64,000 nt of DNA from Augochlora pura (Eukaryota > Arthropoda > Insecta > Hymenoptera > Halictidae). Shown here one piece after another: positions 14,939 through 28,600 of this stretch. The notes beneath the pieces are model-generated. The model was not told the DNA's origin, ran no database searches, and saw only the letters and a program-made list of their open reading frames with translations. Position 1 is the stretch's first letter; every line of letters begins with the position of its first letter. The stretch lies in assembly GCF_028453695.1 (NCBI RefSeq), contig NC_135773.1, positions 24,725,782 to 24,789,781 on the forward strand. Reading direction: 5' to 3'. Position numbers and translations under genes: made by a program.

Positions 14939-14998
14939 CGATGTCACGTCACGTGAAATCACGTGCTGTCGGGTTGCACGTGATAGCGGGTGACATCG
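14939..14998. promoter_or_regulatory. Triple CACGTG E-box cluster in a nested inverted repeat
   Basis: Three perfect CACGTG hexamers lie at 14,950-14,955, 14,960-14,965 and 14,977-14,982. The first two are 10 bp apart, start to start, about one helical turn. CACGTG is the canonical site for bHLH factors such as Clock/Cycle, Myc/Max and USF. The second and third sites form a 9-bp inverted repeat (ATCACGTGC, 14,958-14,966 with 14,976-14,984) around a 9-nt loop. An outer 9-bp pair, CGATGTCAC (14,939-14,947) with GTGACATCG (14,990-14,998), encloses all three. It could be a bHLH enhancer or a structured RNA; the sequence alone does not show which, and no adjacent gene is visible. Confidence 0.55.
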
Positions 14999-15231
14999 TG
15001 TTTGGGAGCCGGATCTGTATCTGCGTTAGAACAATGACAAGTATTTAGTAATAGATCATTCTCTGTTAATAATACAGTGTCGAACCCCGAGCGATAGTTC
15101 TTCCGATAGCAGTTACATCATTTATGATCCCGAGAAAGAGTGTCGGCTTGGATGCACGACACGGATGCTAAGAGGGAACGATCGGAACAATAGAAATATT
15201 TAGTGAAAGATTTGCTAGGTACAATGTACGT

Positions 15232-15497
15232 TTAACACGTTGACGCCGATATTCATGATTTTCTCTGCGAGTCGGCGCCAGAAATTTACAAAAATTAAAT
15301 AATTATGTTAAGTTTACAATATTGAAATTCTATGTCTTTACTATTGAATATCTGTTTCTAATGTTCGGATAAAATAGCATAAACCTATTTTGTAGTATCT
15401 ATTTTTTAAAATCCAAGCAAAATAAACAAATGTACGCAGCCTAAGGGTCTGACACGCATGATCTAACCGGTGGGTCAAGCAGTCGTCGACGTGTTAA
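15232..15497. mobile_element. Second TTAA MITE, slightly decayed ends
   Basis: Outer ends TTAACACGTTGACG (from 15,232) and, inverted, TTAACACGTCGACG (ending at 15,497) match with one mismatch. Each end begins with TTAA. The core is AT-rich, about 260 bp, and has no significant open frame. The layout is that of a non-autonomous piggyBac-like element. It has different terminal sequences from the element at 5,834, so it belongs to a separate family or subfamily. The mismatch implies it is older or imperfect. Confidence 0.65.
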
Positions 15498-18400
15498 AAA
15501 GCCTAACGATTCGCAATGGACTCCCAGCCGTGTGTTTTTCTGTTAGGCATATTTTAACATCGAGCGATATTAAAATAAATCAAATCGGCTTCGCGTAATC
15601 GTCATTTAAGGGAGCGTGTTTGAAAACAAAAAAATGCACCCGGACTGCGATCAATATATTCGAACCAGTCCGTTCCTTCGACACAGCGTCGCTGATTTTC
15701 AAAGCGTAAACGCCGCGTACAAAAGCAACGGTCGCGGGTTGCATTTTAAGTATAAATAATCCAGCCGATGAATAACAGTCCGGCCACTGTTAGAATACTC
15801 GATCACGCCTCTGTGTTCGCACGTGCGGACGGCGCGATGGTTTGTAATAGGGGTAACGAAATCGAGGCATTAATTGAAATTTTGAAATATAATAACAACA
15901 GGGATGATAGAATCGACCGCTAACGATGCCCGGAAGCCACGCCGAGAAACGAAAGCTGCATTTCCGATTAATAATCTACTTCCGCTAATGGCCGGCCTAT
16001 ATTATTAACAATCGCAACAATCGCGAGGTAACGATCATCGAATTATTTTTCTAAAAGCACCTTCGAAACCGCGAGCTTTACTTTTCTCTTGTTGCCTCGA
16101 ATATTTCATTGTTTAAATATACCAAATTTTATAATCTACCCTGAGAATACTATTTAAACAGTGCTCAATTTATAGAAAATACTGTACAGCAGAGAAACGA
16201 TTACAGATTTACAGTTAAAACGGCTTCGAGCGCGAAGGGGTTAAGCGAAATATTCGCGACCGAATTTCGTAAAAGTTATTCCACTCGATAGTGTAACGAA
16301 CATCGTCGTTGCTCTTATTTCTCTACGAAGCTTCGCGGATTATGCGCGCGTAATAGCCGATCGACGATCAAATGTATTGTGCGAGATCCGCGAGTCTAAA
16401 GCTTCCCGCGGAACAATGGCATCGCGGCGCGCACAAAGAATACGAGTTCTTGACGAATGGATGCGTAGGTGAAGTTGCAGGAATTTCTGTGCATAGTCAC
16501 GTGGTGCGCCGGAATCGATAATAAAGCGGAGCAAGGAGCGGGGCGGTATCGGTTTCTAAGAATCACGGACGAATTTTGCGGACCGGACCCGCTTTACCGG
16601 CGCGATATCGGGAATTCGGTTCTGCTCGCCGGCGCCGTGTAGGCGAGCAAGTAATTCGTTTCGCTGGGAATTCACTCGCGAAGCGTTGCGTGTTTCCGCG
16701 GCGCATGAATTAAATTTTCGAATGCTTCGGGAATGATCGATCTCCCTTCCGCGGTGTGTCCGCGTTTCGCTAGACAGCGCGCGGAAGGATTTTTCTCGCC
16801 CGACGGACCGTACTCCGTCATGTTCTCACGACGATGATTCTTCAAAGTAGGAACCCCTGCCCAGCCGAACCGAATTGTATCGGTCAAGCCAAAATATATC
16901 GACGACAGATTTAACGTTGAGTTAACAGGATATTAAATGTTTCGATAATAAGTTGCGGATAATAGAGATTCAATTGCGAGTTTGTCCTGGATAAATTATA
17001 ATAAAGACGAAAGCCAGTGCGCAGCTACGATTGAAATGATCAGAATCGTTGGAATAATTGAAAAGTATTGAAATACTGCCTTCCATTTTATTGAAATTAT
17101 GAAAGAATGAGAAAGTGCTATTTCTCCTAATAGATATATGAAATTTTCATTTCACCGCGTTTTATACGTGTTATGTATTTTATACAATGTTATATTATTT
17201 GTTGTATGAAAAGGTAAAAATGTATTCGTTACGTTTCGCCGACGTTGACGATGTGCATTTTTGTTAGTCTTTTTTGCGCGGCTCGAGTTGCTCAAAATTG
17301 ATCAAGTATCAATGAAATTCGCCGAAATACTGAATAAATAATATGCTCGCCGGAAATATTATCTTGCTAAACGTCACCGACGGCCTCTCTTCCGCGTATC
17401 CTCGCTCTGTTTTCTTTGACGTGGTTTGCAAATATCCCCTGAATATTTTCGTGAAAATTTTTCATTGAAATTTATAAAACGATACGGATTGAAATGTGCG
17501 CGCCATGTGAAAATGGATTATTCCGTAACGTTCTTAATGGCGATGATTTTGCAAAGTGGAACCCCCTCTAGATACATCAACGCCGGATTTAATGTAATAT
17601 CAGTTAGCAAAAATATTCTAAAAGATTTTTCTAGATGAAATATGGAATCGAATTGTATGTGAATATTAAAAAAATATATTGAGTTCAACGTAATGTCGAT
17701 TGGCAAACTATGCGTGTAACTATAATTTTAGTATCAATTTTCTGCAGATGAAACATCGCCAAATTACAGTTTCGTGAAATAATTGAGTATGAAAGGCGAG
17801 CATCTCTTTTAATTATGGTTACGCGGAGCTTGTGTAACTTAAGTAACTCGCACTAATTGTAAGAGTCAGAATTGCTTCCAGAAGTTTCATTTTACTAATG
17901 TAATATGTACGTTGAAGTACACCGGGGGCGTACGAGAGTTTTCGACAGAAAATGCCCACCGTTGGGCGTGTTACTTACATGAGAAAGTTCGAAACGATGG
18001 AGGAATTGTTAAAGACGTTTAAAAAATTGTTTATTGCATTATAGATTTATTGCATTATCACATTAAATTATTGCAACAAATATTAGGTTCCTAGAACATT
18101 TATTCTCTTCTTTCTTTTTAGGAAATTATAGATTATTAGATTAAACTAAATAATGTTTGAAAATCTGAGGTCAGAGAAACGTTTACGCGCCGATGACGCA
18201 ATAGACCCCATTCTAGGCTCGCTGGCCGACTCTATTCCATTTTTCATGGACGTCTTGCCTGCGCTCGCTCGGTGCTCGGCATTAAATCCTTCTGGAAAGG
18301 ATACCAGAAAGGCAGTCGCCGCTCCCCGCTTGCCGCCCACTAAGTCATTTCGCTTCCTCGGCCGTTAACGGCGTCGAATAATTAATAACGATCTGAAATA

Positions 18401-19067
18401 CAATGGCGGGAAGAGGCGACGTCGGTGTTCAACCGGTGTCGCGTTTTATATCGAAAGTAAACCCTCCCCTGTACAGCTCCGATCGTTAAACGGATTATTT
18501 AACGTATATACCGTCCATGAATTTACTACGCTTATGCGGCTGCGGTTCGCGACGGCATAATAGCCGCAACGAACGCGACTCGCCAATTACCGTAATCGAT
18601 GTTTAACGTTTACTGCCGCGGTAAAACCAAATATCATGCTCGGCTCCCGATCGCCGCGATCGAAATCGTGAATGTCCATAAGATATCGAGCGAAAGGGTG
18701 AACCGCGTTTCGGGAAAGAAGAAAATCCAACGAATTTCGTATTCGCTCACTTTTACCGCGTTTCGCGCGCAGCTAGGCAAGCCGAACCGCTAAATTATCG
18801 ACAATGCCCTGATTTACTGACGATATGTTTAAACTCGCAGCTCATTAATTAGGTTTCACAAACACATGGCTGTTACCCAAACTAATGATTATTCTGATAT
18901 TATTAGTGACGAGATCGATTGCCGCAGTCTTTCTCACAAAGGAAACTGTACGGATGCTGATCAAATTGCTCATCAGACCTGATACTGCGCCAAATGGCGG
19001 ACGGAGAGTTGTAACTTTCTGTAAGTCCAAGGTAGAAATCATCAAACAACCTAGACATTTGTTATTT
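15498..19067. other. Noncoding stretch left of the satellite array
   Basis: No supportable gene. Mixed AT-rich and CpG-rich blocks. It contains one probable relic MITE end at 16,226. Open frames here are short, on both strands, and without recognisable domains. Confidence 0.6.
16226..16244. mobile_element. Relic right end of a TTAA MITE
   Basis: TCGAGCGCGAAGGGGTTAA resembles the right end of the 5,834 element (CCGAGTGCAAAGGGTTAA), differing by a few substitutions and one extra G. No matching left end was found within about 300 bp upstream, so this is at best an old, truncated copy. Confidence 0.3.
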
Positions 19068-20170
19068 AAGTACGCTACCTGGAGTTCAAATTACTCCCCG
19101 GGAAAGTTATTGGAAACTCGCCCAAAGTCCAAAAATGAGCCTCAGACGGCCCACTACCCCCGACAAGTTGATTCAAAAAATCATAAAAAAATCCCAGGCC
19201 GTTTTACGGGAATGTACCTTCCGTAGTCGTAAAGTAGACACTTTCAGCTTCAATTTAAGCTACCTGCAGTCCATATTGCTCCACGGGAAAGTTCTTGGAA
19301 ACTCGCCCAAAGTCCAAAAATGAGCCTCAGACGGCCCACTACCCCCGACAAGATGATTCAAAAAATCATAAAAAAATCCCAGGCCGTTTAACGGGAATGT
19401 ACCTTCCGTAGTCGTAAAGTAGACACTTTCAGCTTCAATTTAAGCTACCTGGAGTTCAAATTGCGCCACGGGAAAGTTATTGGAAACCCGTCCAAAGTCC
19501 AAAAATGAGCCTCAGACGGCCTCATACACCCGATTGTTTGATTTAAAAAATCATAAAAAAATCCCAGGCCGTTTTATGGGAATGTACCTTCCGTAGTCGT
19601 AAAGTAGACACTTTCAGCTTCAATTTAAGCTACCTGGAGTTCAAATTGCTCCACGGGAAAGTTATTGGAAACCCGTCCAAAGTCCAAAAATGAGCCTCAG
19701 ACGGCCTCATACACCCGATTGTTTGATTTAAAAAATCATGAAAAAATCCCAGGCCGTTTTATGGGAATGTACCTTCCGTAGGCGTAAAGTAGACACTTTC
19801 AGCTTCAATTTAAGCTACCTGCAGTCCATATTGCTCCACGGGAAAGTTCTTGGAAACTCGCCCAAAGTCCAAAAATGAGCCTCAGACGGCCTCATACACC
19901 CGATTGTTTGATTTAAAAAATCATAAAAAAATCCCAGGTCATTTTCCGGGAATGTACCTTCCGTAGGCGTAAAGTAGACACTTTCAGCTTCAATTTAAGC
20001 TACCTGGAGTTCAAATTGCTCCCCGGGAAAGTTATTGGAAACTCGCCTAAAGTCCAAAAATGAGTTCCAGGTCGTCTGATCCGTCGAATTGTTGATTAAA
20101 AAATTCATAAAAAAATCCCACGGCATTCTACGGGAATGTACGTTCGGATCTCTTAAAGTAGACATTTTCG
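19068..20170. repeat. 185-bp tandem satellite array, about six copies
   Basis: The landmark AAAAATGAG recurs at 19,131, 19,316, 19,501, 19,686, 19,871 and 20,056, exactly 185 bp apart each time. Central copies are nearly identical. The first, partial copy (from about 19,068) and the last (from about 20,056) are clearly more diverged, as expected when unequal exchange homogenises the middle of an array. A variant block beginning CTGCAGTCCATATTGC appears at 19,264 and again 555 bp (three units) later at 19,819, hinting at exchange in multi-unit steps. The period is not a multiple of three, so no frame stays open across units and the array is not protein-coding. No second copy of the unit was seen elsewhere in the window. 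Confidence 0.95.
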
Positions 20171-21376
20171 TTCCGCGCGGCGATGATTTGGTTCGTACTT
20201 GTTCTTTTTGTTGTACGGCGCATAAAGATAATAAAATAATCGAAATGAAAAGCTTATAGGTTTCCACGGCTGGGTAAGGCTGACACAGGGACCGTGCGAT
20301 ATATGTATCGCGAATGCTGCGGCTGGATGCATCGGAGGAGATCGGATGCCTTCTAAGAACAAGGCAAAAGTCAGTTCAAAAGGGAGGGCTGGTGGAAGGA
20401 AGAAGCAAAGCATGGAACAGAGGGAATCGGATGAGAACGAAACAGAGAGAATCGAGGCTCGATGCACTGCGGAGACAGCAGAGCCATCGGTCTTGCCGCG
20501 GTTTTCCAAGATCCTCGAGTTTATCTCTCGGAGTTTATCTTCGCGAACGGCAGGGAAGTGATCTAAGTTTCATCCGGTTGGCGGACCGTCAGACTCGGGG
20601 CTATTCAGCTGCTGGTTATCTTTCAGTGGTGTCAAGAACCTTGCCTAACACAGCCTTCGATAACATCCTATTCGCGTAGCTACGCGTCGATCTATCATGC
20701 TATCAAGAATGTACCTTGTATCGTGTATAATGGCCACCGAATTAGGTTGGAAAGTGTATCGGCCGGCGATGCTAAACAATATTTGTTCGCTAATACGCTG
20801 CTGCACACCTGTGACGGCTCTGACTATCGAGTAGAACGTTGATTAGTTCTGCGATACTTTCGAGTGTTCGGCGTAGTGTTTTGCATTTGTAATAATTATA
20901 ATTTTTATAATTTTTATTTAGGAATTTGCAGACCGGGTTTACGACGAAGATGAGACAGATGGCGAAAATAAATTGCTGATTATCACAATGAAGATTTTGA
21001 ATGTTGAATAAATTATTGTGGTAATTATTATTCGTAGGAAATGAATAATTCGTGAAATATCTCTTTCGAGAGATTTTTTTTAAACATGTCATGTTAGAGA
21101 TAAGACAGATTTTAGAAATGTGCTCGAAACGAAGATCATCGCGATCGAGATAATCACGATTAAGTTTCGTGAACACGTGACCAGAATTATATGCACCAAA
21201 TCTTCCTAAAATCTGCAAAAGCTCTGAAGTTAAAATCAGTTTTGAATGCAACCGAGAAATGAAAAATGAACTGACAGAGAAATGAAAACAAGCGCATAGT
21301 CTAAAATAGGTTAACGAAACTAGGATAAATTATTAGAACAGTATAACAATTTTTAGTGGTGCATCAGAGTCACCGT

Positions 21377-21394
21377 TCGAGTGCGAAGAGTTAA
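21377..21394. mobile_element. Relic right end of a TTAA MITE
   Basis: TCGAGTGCGAAGAGTTAA matches the right end of the 5,834 element apart from a few substitutions. No matching left end was found upstream. It could be a degraded copy or chance similarity. Confidence 0.3.
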
Positions 21395-22433
21395 AGGTAC
21401 CTGAGATGATTAGGAAATCGACGAAGCAGGATTCTTAGTTCCGTGAGAAATATGTTTCCCATCCCGTCGAAACAATCCGTTCACCGTTTCCCTGGGAATT
21501 GGAGAAGTACGTTCGGCAATACCGTCGAAAGGAATCCATAAGTTGATCTTGTTTGACGTATTCTTGTATACCTCGATTTAAATAAAGCTTTGCACTTTGC
21601 ATTCATCTCGGCGATAGAACCGTATTTCTCGATCCAAAACCAATATCGTATCGCACAATATCGGGGGCACGATAGCGCCGCTTGACCGTAACGTACGTAC
21701 ATTTGGGCTGCGATCGGTTTAAAAAAAACGCAAGTTCAACGCGAATGATTAAACGGTCATTCCACAATATCGTTCGACTTAACTGTACATCGATCGCGAT
21801 ATTATTTTTAAGCGCGGTTTTCCACACGCTCGTCCAGATATTCCGGCGCAATCAACGCGGCTGGGCGCGCGGAACAAATAGCGCCGAGCCGGCAAAAAAA
21901 TCTTGCATTCACCTGGAATTTAACCTTCCATTATATTTTTTTCGAAACTGCCCGGCGCGTTATCGGCGGAGAATAAAAAAGGCACGAGTTCCGCACGCGT
22001 GTTATCGCGCGCGGAATATATTCATTTAAGAGGGTGCGCTGTTAAAGGGATTTTCTTTCGGCCGTGCTACGAAATTCCGGTCCGCCTGTGTAACGAGAAA
22101 AATTAAACGGAAAGAGAGTCGCGACGCGCTGGAACAGCCCCTTGAGAAGAAATGTTTTTTCCATAGACACGCTTCGATTGCCGACAAGAGTAAATCATCT
22201 GTTCAGAGGGTGTATGCAGAATTAAAAAGAGGAAACAATGATGCGGCGTTCTTTGTCAGGGCCGACGGTCGATCAGGAACAATACAAATGAGCACAACAC
22301 GCATTCAGTTCCAGTGACCGAAAGTTGATCGCACGAGTGGGATCGAGCCGGCCGGCTGCAACGTCGGCCGCCGCCAAGAGTTAAATTTGCTTTCTTCGAC
22401 GTTGTCCGGCCTGCCTCGCCCCTATCCACCCGC

Positions 22434-22478
22434 CCTCTCTCTCTCTCTCACTCTCACTCTCTTGTTCTCTCTCTCTCT
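22434..22478. repeat. Interrupted (CT)n microsatellite
   Basis: CT dinucleotide runs with CA and TTGT interruptions, next to a CpG-rich block. Confidence 0.8.
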
Positions 22479-22772
22479 AACCCCGCCAGGCCTGATTTGC
22501 CATCGTCGACCCCGTTAAGCCCGAGTTATTAGTTATCAGCTGGTTTCCACGGCGTTGTCAATGTTCTCTATCCTCGGGTTCGGGTTATTGATCGACCGTT
22601 CGGAAGATTCCTGGCACCGAGGTCACTTCTGGTAGACTGCTCGTCTAGCAGGAAGCAGAGTGGTAGTCGTCGTCCCCCCGAAAGAAGATCGGCCAACGAA
22701 CTTATTGATTATACTTTCGAACTGGTTCCGCTCTGTTCGCAACACATCGGTGTCTCTGCTGACTGTTGCACA

Positions 22773-22798
22773 GCGTCGCGTCGCGTCGCGTCGCGTCG
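22773..22798. repeat. (GCGTC)5 pentanucleotide repeat
   Basis: Five tandem GCGTC units. A complementary GCGACGCGACGCG tract lies about 165 bp to the right at 22,963-22,978, so the two could pair as a GC-rich stem if transcribed. Confidence 0.9.
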
Positions 22799-22962
22799 AG
22801 CAATAGTGCGCCAACCGCGTGATCCTCGTCAAATTTCGTCGCGTCTGCTGGTGCCCCCCGGAGCCCTCGTTTCATCACTTATCGTTTTTTATTTGTTTGT
22901 ACAGGTTATTCCGCGCGGAAATACTGAATATTCCCCGGGGAAATCGTGGAGCCAGCGCCGCG

Positions 22963-22978
22963 GCGCGACGCGACGCGC
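22963..22978. repeat. Inverted partner of the GCGTC repeat
   Basis: GCGCGACGCGACGCGC contains 13 bases complementary to the pentanucleotide array at 22,773-22,798. See that entry. Confidence 0.7.
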
Positions 22979-25600
22979 ATCGGGCTCGACTTCGAATGAT
23001 TAAAACGAGAGCATTCAGGGGAAATTATTTATTGAACGATCGTTAGACGATTTTCGAATTGGGGGCGCAGTCTCCTGGACGCTGCTCGACAAGCGGCGTG
23101 CGACGAATCGCGAATAAATCTTTGTGGACAATTTGTTCGCGAACGGATAACGAAGCAATTCAAACTGCCCGCGCGAGTCAAGCTAATATTTCTTGTTTCA
23201 GGAGTGTTGCTATTATACAGTCGAGAAACAAAAATGGGCAACGTCTTTTAAAAGTTTACTCGACTTTGTTTCCACGGTCGAGAGACCAGCTTATCGACAA
23301 AGGAGTGAAATATATTTTTGAAATCTTGCAAATCTGAAAAATGTTCGATTTCTGTTGCGCGCATTTTACAATGTACATATCGTTGTCGGAATTTGAATGT
23401 CGTTTATTATTTCGAAGTTTCCACACCGGGCTTAACGAAATTTCGGAAGAGACTCGATTGTGTTACGTCCGCTCCGCCATCAGGGCAGAACTCAATGATT
23501 CATAGACGGAACAACCGATAACTTCAGAAACTTCGAAACGTTCCGGAGAAGTAAAAGTTTAGCACAGTTGATCAGGAACAGTCGACCGACCCGCATGCTG
23601 TTCTTCGTCACACAAGGATAAAAGGCCGCGGCAGATTTTTGCGTCGAATTCGATCCTTTATGGGCTGACGGAAGTAATGCCGTAGCAGGAAAATAGTACG
23701 AGTCAAATATTTCACTGCTAAATCACAGTAAATAATATTACTTTATAATCGTTTAAATGCGTAAAATTAAATAACGTTCTGTATAACATTATAAGTATTA
23801 AATTTTCATCCGAATTCTGATTTCTTTTTTATTCTAGCGAGAGCTATGATCATTTTCGTTCGCTTTATCAATAACAGCGTCTATAAGGTGTGAATATAAT
23901 CTTTGATCAGCAAAATGGCGATTAAAATCTACTTACTAAGTACTTACTCCAATTACGAAAGGTAATATCGCAGCATTACTGCTTGACTCGCTCAAGGGTG
24001 CTTGTAACCCTCGCGGTCTATGAGAAAGTGGTTTCACACTCACGTGTAATAATAACGAAACCAATTTATTCAAAAAGTTAAACATACTGGAGTTTATCCG
24101 TTGAACAATTTATATCCAGATGGTGTTTACTATTCCAACAATATTCTCACGTAACTTCAACGAACTTGGAATAAATATTTCAAAATATAGGCTTCCTATA
24201 CACCAATTGAAACTACCTGCAAGATTTATTTTTTACGAACTTTATTTTTTAAGTTACGCTATGCTTTAATTATCTATACAATCTAGATTCTCGAGACAGA
24301 AACGCTGCTGCTATCAAGCATGCGTTCATTCTACGTAGTCATGATTTACGTCATTCTTACAGACACAAGATGCAGTCTAATGTGATATTCATGCGTCGTA
24401 AAAGTTGTTTGCTCTTTTAACAACCCTTTAGTTCCCTCTTGAACACCTAGATTTTATTCTGCGTACTCATCTTATACACCTCGCGATACGAGAAAGCACA
24501 TGGTTCTAAAATATTTCAGTGTATATTTCACGCAGGTGTATGTATACGCGTACGCCATAGCACGAATATAGTAAATATTATAGCAACGAAGGAAGAAAAA
24601 ACACTTGCATTGCAAAAGTATAATAAAACGATAAAATAATAACAACTGTTCTTTTTCTTTTCTGTAGAGGCGTTTCACATTAAAAGCTTGACGAAATTGA
24701 TTATTTTGTAATTAAATGATAAATAAAATTTTTGTTGTGATATTAACACGCGTTCAGACATAAGATATTAACATGTTCAGATTTCCTTTTCTCTTATATT
24801 AAAATATTTGTAAATGAATGACTGTTCATAAACGTTTTCACAACTTTATCGCATTAAAAATAATTGTCGGTATGGGCAGGAAACATTTCGAATGATAAAA
24901 AATTTATTATAAACAATGGAAAATCATTTGTTTATTGGCAATCGGATTACCGGAGCGATTATATTATATTTTAGAAACGGGAAAGATATTTGTTCTTTCA
25001 TTTGTAGAAAAGTGTCCATTGCTTTTTGTGCTAGCGTTGAATTCAAAGATCACTTAGAGCATTGCTCGTTGAGGCCAGTCGCTGATTTTCAACAAGCTTG
25101 GATTTTTCCGACTTCGCAATACTGTAAATGAAACCGGTACAACCTACGAACCCTTTGGAATCATGTGCAGTATGGTGTTCCCACTTTTCCTACTTTTTCC
25201 CCTCTGCGTTTATCGACATGCTGGTGCCACCTAACGCTGGAATCGGATACTTCTGACTCGTGTTAGTGTAGCCGGGATGCTTCCCTTTAAAGTAACACTG
25301 TTTGGTTAGTTTGTTTACATATTTTTTAATTTATATATACCGCATAGTGTTGTGCCGAAGAAGAACGAAAATTGCATCGTTGCAACCAAGGAACACTTAC
25401 GCCTCGTTTTTGCTATTAAGGTTTACATTTTTTTTTTCTCAATATTATACAATGAAAGCAGCGAACATAGAACTGCTGTTTACGTTGCTTGCACGTCTGG
25501 AGAATTTGGAGGGATGTGTAAATACTTTGTAAATAATTGTACATTACCGCAGAATTTGTAACAGTGGGGTTTGGTTTGCGTTTGGTGAGAGGAAACTCTA

Positions 25601-25615
25601 ATGGATGATGAGTGA
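25601..25615 (+). other. Four-codon upstream ORF overlapping the centrobin start
   Basis: An out-of-frame ATG at 25,601 opens a frame of four codons (Met-Asp-Asp-Glu) ending in TGA at 25,613-25,615. It overlaps both candidate start codons of the main gene. If transcribed it could modulate initiation by leaky scanning or reinitiation. Its context (C at -3) is weak, so it may be passed over. Confidence 0.4.
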
Positions 25616-28600
25616 TTCTGATGATACAGATGTTCTACTCCTAATTCCACCTGACCTATTCCTTGTAACGTCGTCTTCAGAGTCCGACGATAGTTTCGAC
25701 CGTGGGAAAACGGATTGCAGTTATGCAAGAACTGGAGTGATATCGGAGCTTGTCGGACATATGCAGTCGTTAGAAAACAGAATTACTGCTATCGAATCCA
25801 AAGACAATAGCTTAGATGCTACTTTGCTAAACGTTTCATTGGATTCTCAGCTCCAAAATAATACAGTTAATAAGCTTAGACAGACATTACCTAGGACTAA
25901 ATTCTGTGCGAGTCAAAGCTCTAGCTTACAGAATACACCCGTGAAACCTAGAAGATCCTTATCAGTTCCGTCAACTCCTAACAGCTATTCGTTGCCTAGC
26001 CACATTAATTTCCAACACGATGACTTAAAATCTGAGAATAAATTTCCTAAGGTTAATGGTACTAATACATCTAATATTAATGATCATGATAAAACTGAGC
26101 ATGATTGTCTAATGTCCCATTCCGAATCCTCTGTGGTGGTACCTTCTGCTTCCCACTGCGTGGGTTTCCCGCATGCTACTGGTATTTCTACTAAAGGGGA
26201 ACCTTGCTCCTATCCGTTCGAATGCTATAAAACTACAAATAATATGTATAATAAATCTTCTATTAACCAACCGAGCTCAATGCCGTCTACTTCGACTTTG
26301 ATCGGTGCCACAGAACAACCAAATTTCTACTCTAGAACCATTATACAAGAAATGGAGCTATTCGAAGTGGACGAACTACTCCAGGAAATGGAGGCAACTG
26401 AACTAGAATTATCCAAGCGTATAAATAGAGCCTCTGTACATCAGTCTTCCAAAGAAGAGATTGATGCTTTAGCAACTGATCAGACTAACGAAATATTCAG
26501 GAGCAAGGTTCACAACGATATCCATAAAGAGTCTACTAGTCGGAAACTAGAATTTGACTTACAAGATTCGTATCAGAATGGTCGACCTGTTATAATGAAA
26601 AAGGCGAGTTCTGATATGTTCCCTGACATGTCCCTTCCATTCGACGATTCCTCTTACATCGATCGGACTAACAAAATGATCTCAGAGTTTAAAACATGGG
26701 AACAGAATGTTAAAAAACCAGTATTAAAGGTTGAACAGATAGGAACTGCGAGCCCGTTAAAGAACATAAACAATAGTGATCGATCAACATCCAGAGCAAA
26801 TGATGCAAAAAGAAAAGAATCAATTTTAGGACAAAACCCCATAAATGATACAAATAGTGCAGGAATAAGCAATGCGCCTGCTGTACAAACCCAATCCATG
26901 CAAAAATCTTCAGATTCTTTGTTACCTACTGAATTAGCACAGCATAATACTGCAACATCTACAAGAACTACAGACTCGTATGCACCGTGTCTTTCCGAGT
27001 TCTACAACAACACTCAACCAAATAGCAATGTTCAAAACACAAAAGAGGTGCACAACGCACCATTTACTGTGCATAGTACAAATACTGTTAATGCTTCTAC
27101 TAATACAGATATTTTTCCACTTTCCAGGTACATTTATCACCATTCTACTATTTATGTTTATCGTTTAGACTTAACAATTATCAACTAAATTGTTTTTATT
27201 TTAGGAAATCACAAAGACTTTTATCATTGTCAGATTTTTGGGATAATACTGGTACTAGGTCCCAAGAAGAAATGCGTAGGATTAAATTAGAAGAAGAGAA
27301 ATTTCGTCGAGAGGTATGCATTAACTCGCGTTAATCGTAAATTCACGAATTAAATCATATAATCGTTAATTAAAAAGAAATAATGTTCTACAGCATTGTG
27401 AACATTTAATTCAAGAACTTCAAAAAAGATTATTAGAACAACAAGAAAAAGTGGCAGTGGCACTTAGAGTAGATAATGAAAAAAACGAACTGATATCGCA
27501 ATTTCATAATGCATGGTCTAAAATGAAACAACGTCTCCACGATATAGAAAATGAGCATAGTGCTTTGCAAACGAATCTAAAAAATGTAACGGAAAAGCAT
27601 CAGTCAGAAATTTCAGAATTTCAGTCGCAAATTAAACGATACGAAGGAGAACTATCCAAGGCTTTAGATCTTGCAGCTGGTTATAAAGAAAAGAGTGACA
27701 ACGTGATAAAGGAAAAAATAGAGCTATTAAAAGTTCATGCCGATGAATTGGAAAACTACAAATCGTTTGTACAAGCAGCCGAAAATAGATATGAACAATT
27801 AAAACTAGACTACGATAAATTATTAGGAAAGAACAAACAGAATGAAGAAACGATAAAAGCTCTCCAACAAGATTTAACTAAAGAACGATTAAAAGGAGTG
27901 GAAGTTAGGAATGAAATGAATGTTATTCATAAAGCATTGGACACATGCGAGGCTGAACTCATCGTCCTGAGACAAGAGAAAGAAAGTTTACAACTGAAAA
28001 TAAAAGAAGAAGTAAACAGAAATGCAATTTTGGAGCAAAAGAATGCCGCACTACTTTCATCAATCGAAGAGGCGAAGAAAGCAGAGGTAATGCATCCATC
28101 GATATTTCCGTGCACGATGAATACTACTTATTCGTTCACTTTCACAGAAAGAAGCCAAGGATGAGACTAAATCTCTTGCCGAGAAAAAGGAAAAGATTAG
28201 ATTGGAAATGCAAGAACTTTATCAGAAACAAGTCGACGAGGTTGTAAAAGTCAAATTACAAGAATTTCAGACACAGCTTGATGTGGCGGAATCAGAATTT
28301 CTCGAAGAATTGAAGACCAGACAACAAGTTATTGCCGAATGCGCTGCTAGAAAAATTAAAGATGTTATAGACAAGTATGTTCGTTTGTTTCGAAAATGTG
28401 TTTATATTATTAGAAAAAACTAAACGTTGTATTATATTATATTATTGTCGTATGTGCATGCTTGTAATTTAGGCATCAATTAGAAATAAATTTACTCGAA
28501 GAAAAACATAAAGAAGAGATACGATTGTGTGAACTTCAGTTGGCACAGACATTACAGAAATCAGCCATTTTGGAAACGCAACTTAATTCTCAACGCGCTA

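Larger units (their letters stand above)
20171..25600. other. Noncoding stretch between satellite and centrobin gene
   Basis: No supportable gene. The left part to about 23.7 kb is CpG-rich; from there rightwards the DNA becomes AT-rich. A 71-codon ATG-started frame (20,346-20,561) just right of the satellite encodes a hydrophilic Lys/Arg/Glu/Ser-rich peptide, but nothing else supports it. The last few hundred bases should hold the promoter and 5' leader of the centrobin-like gene; no clear TATA box was identified. Confidence 0.55.
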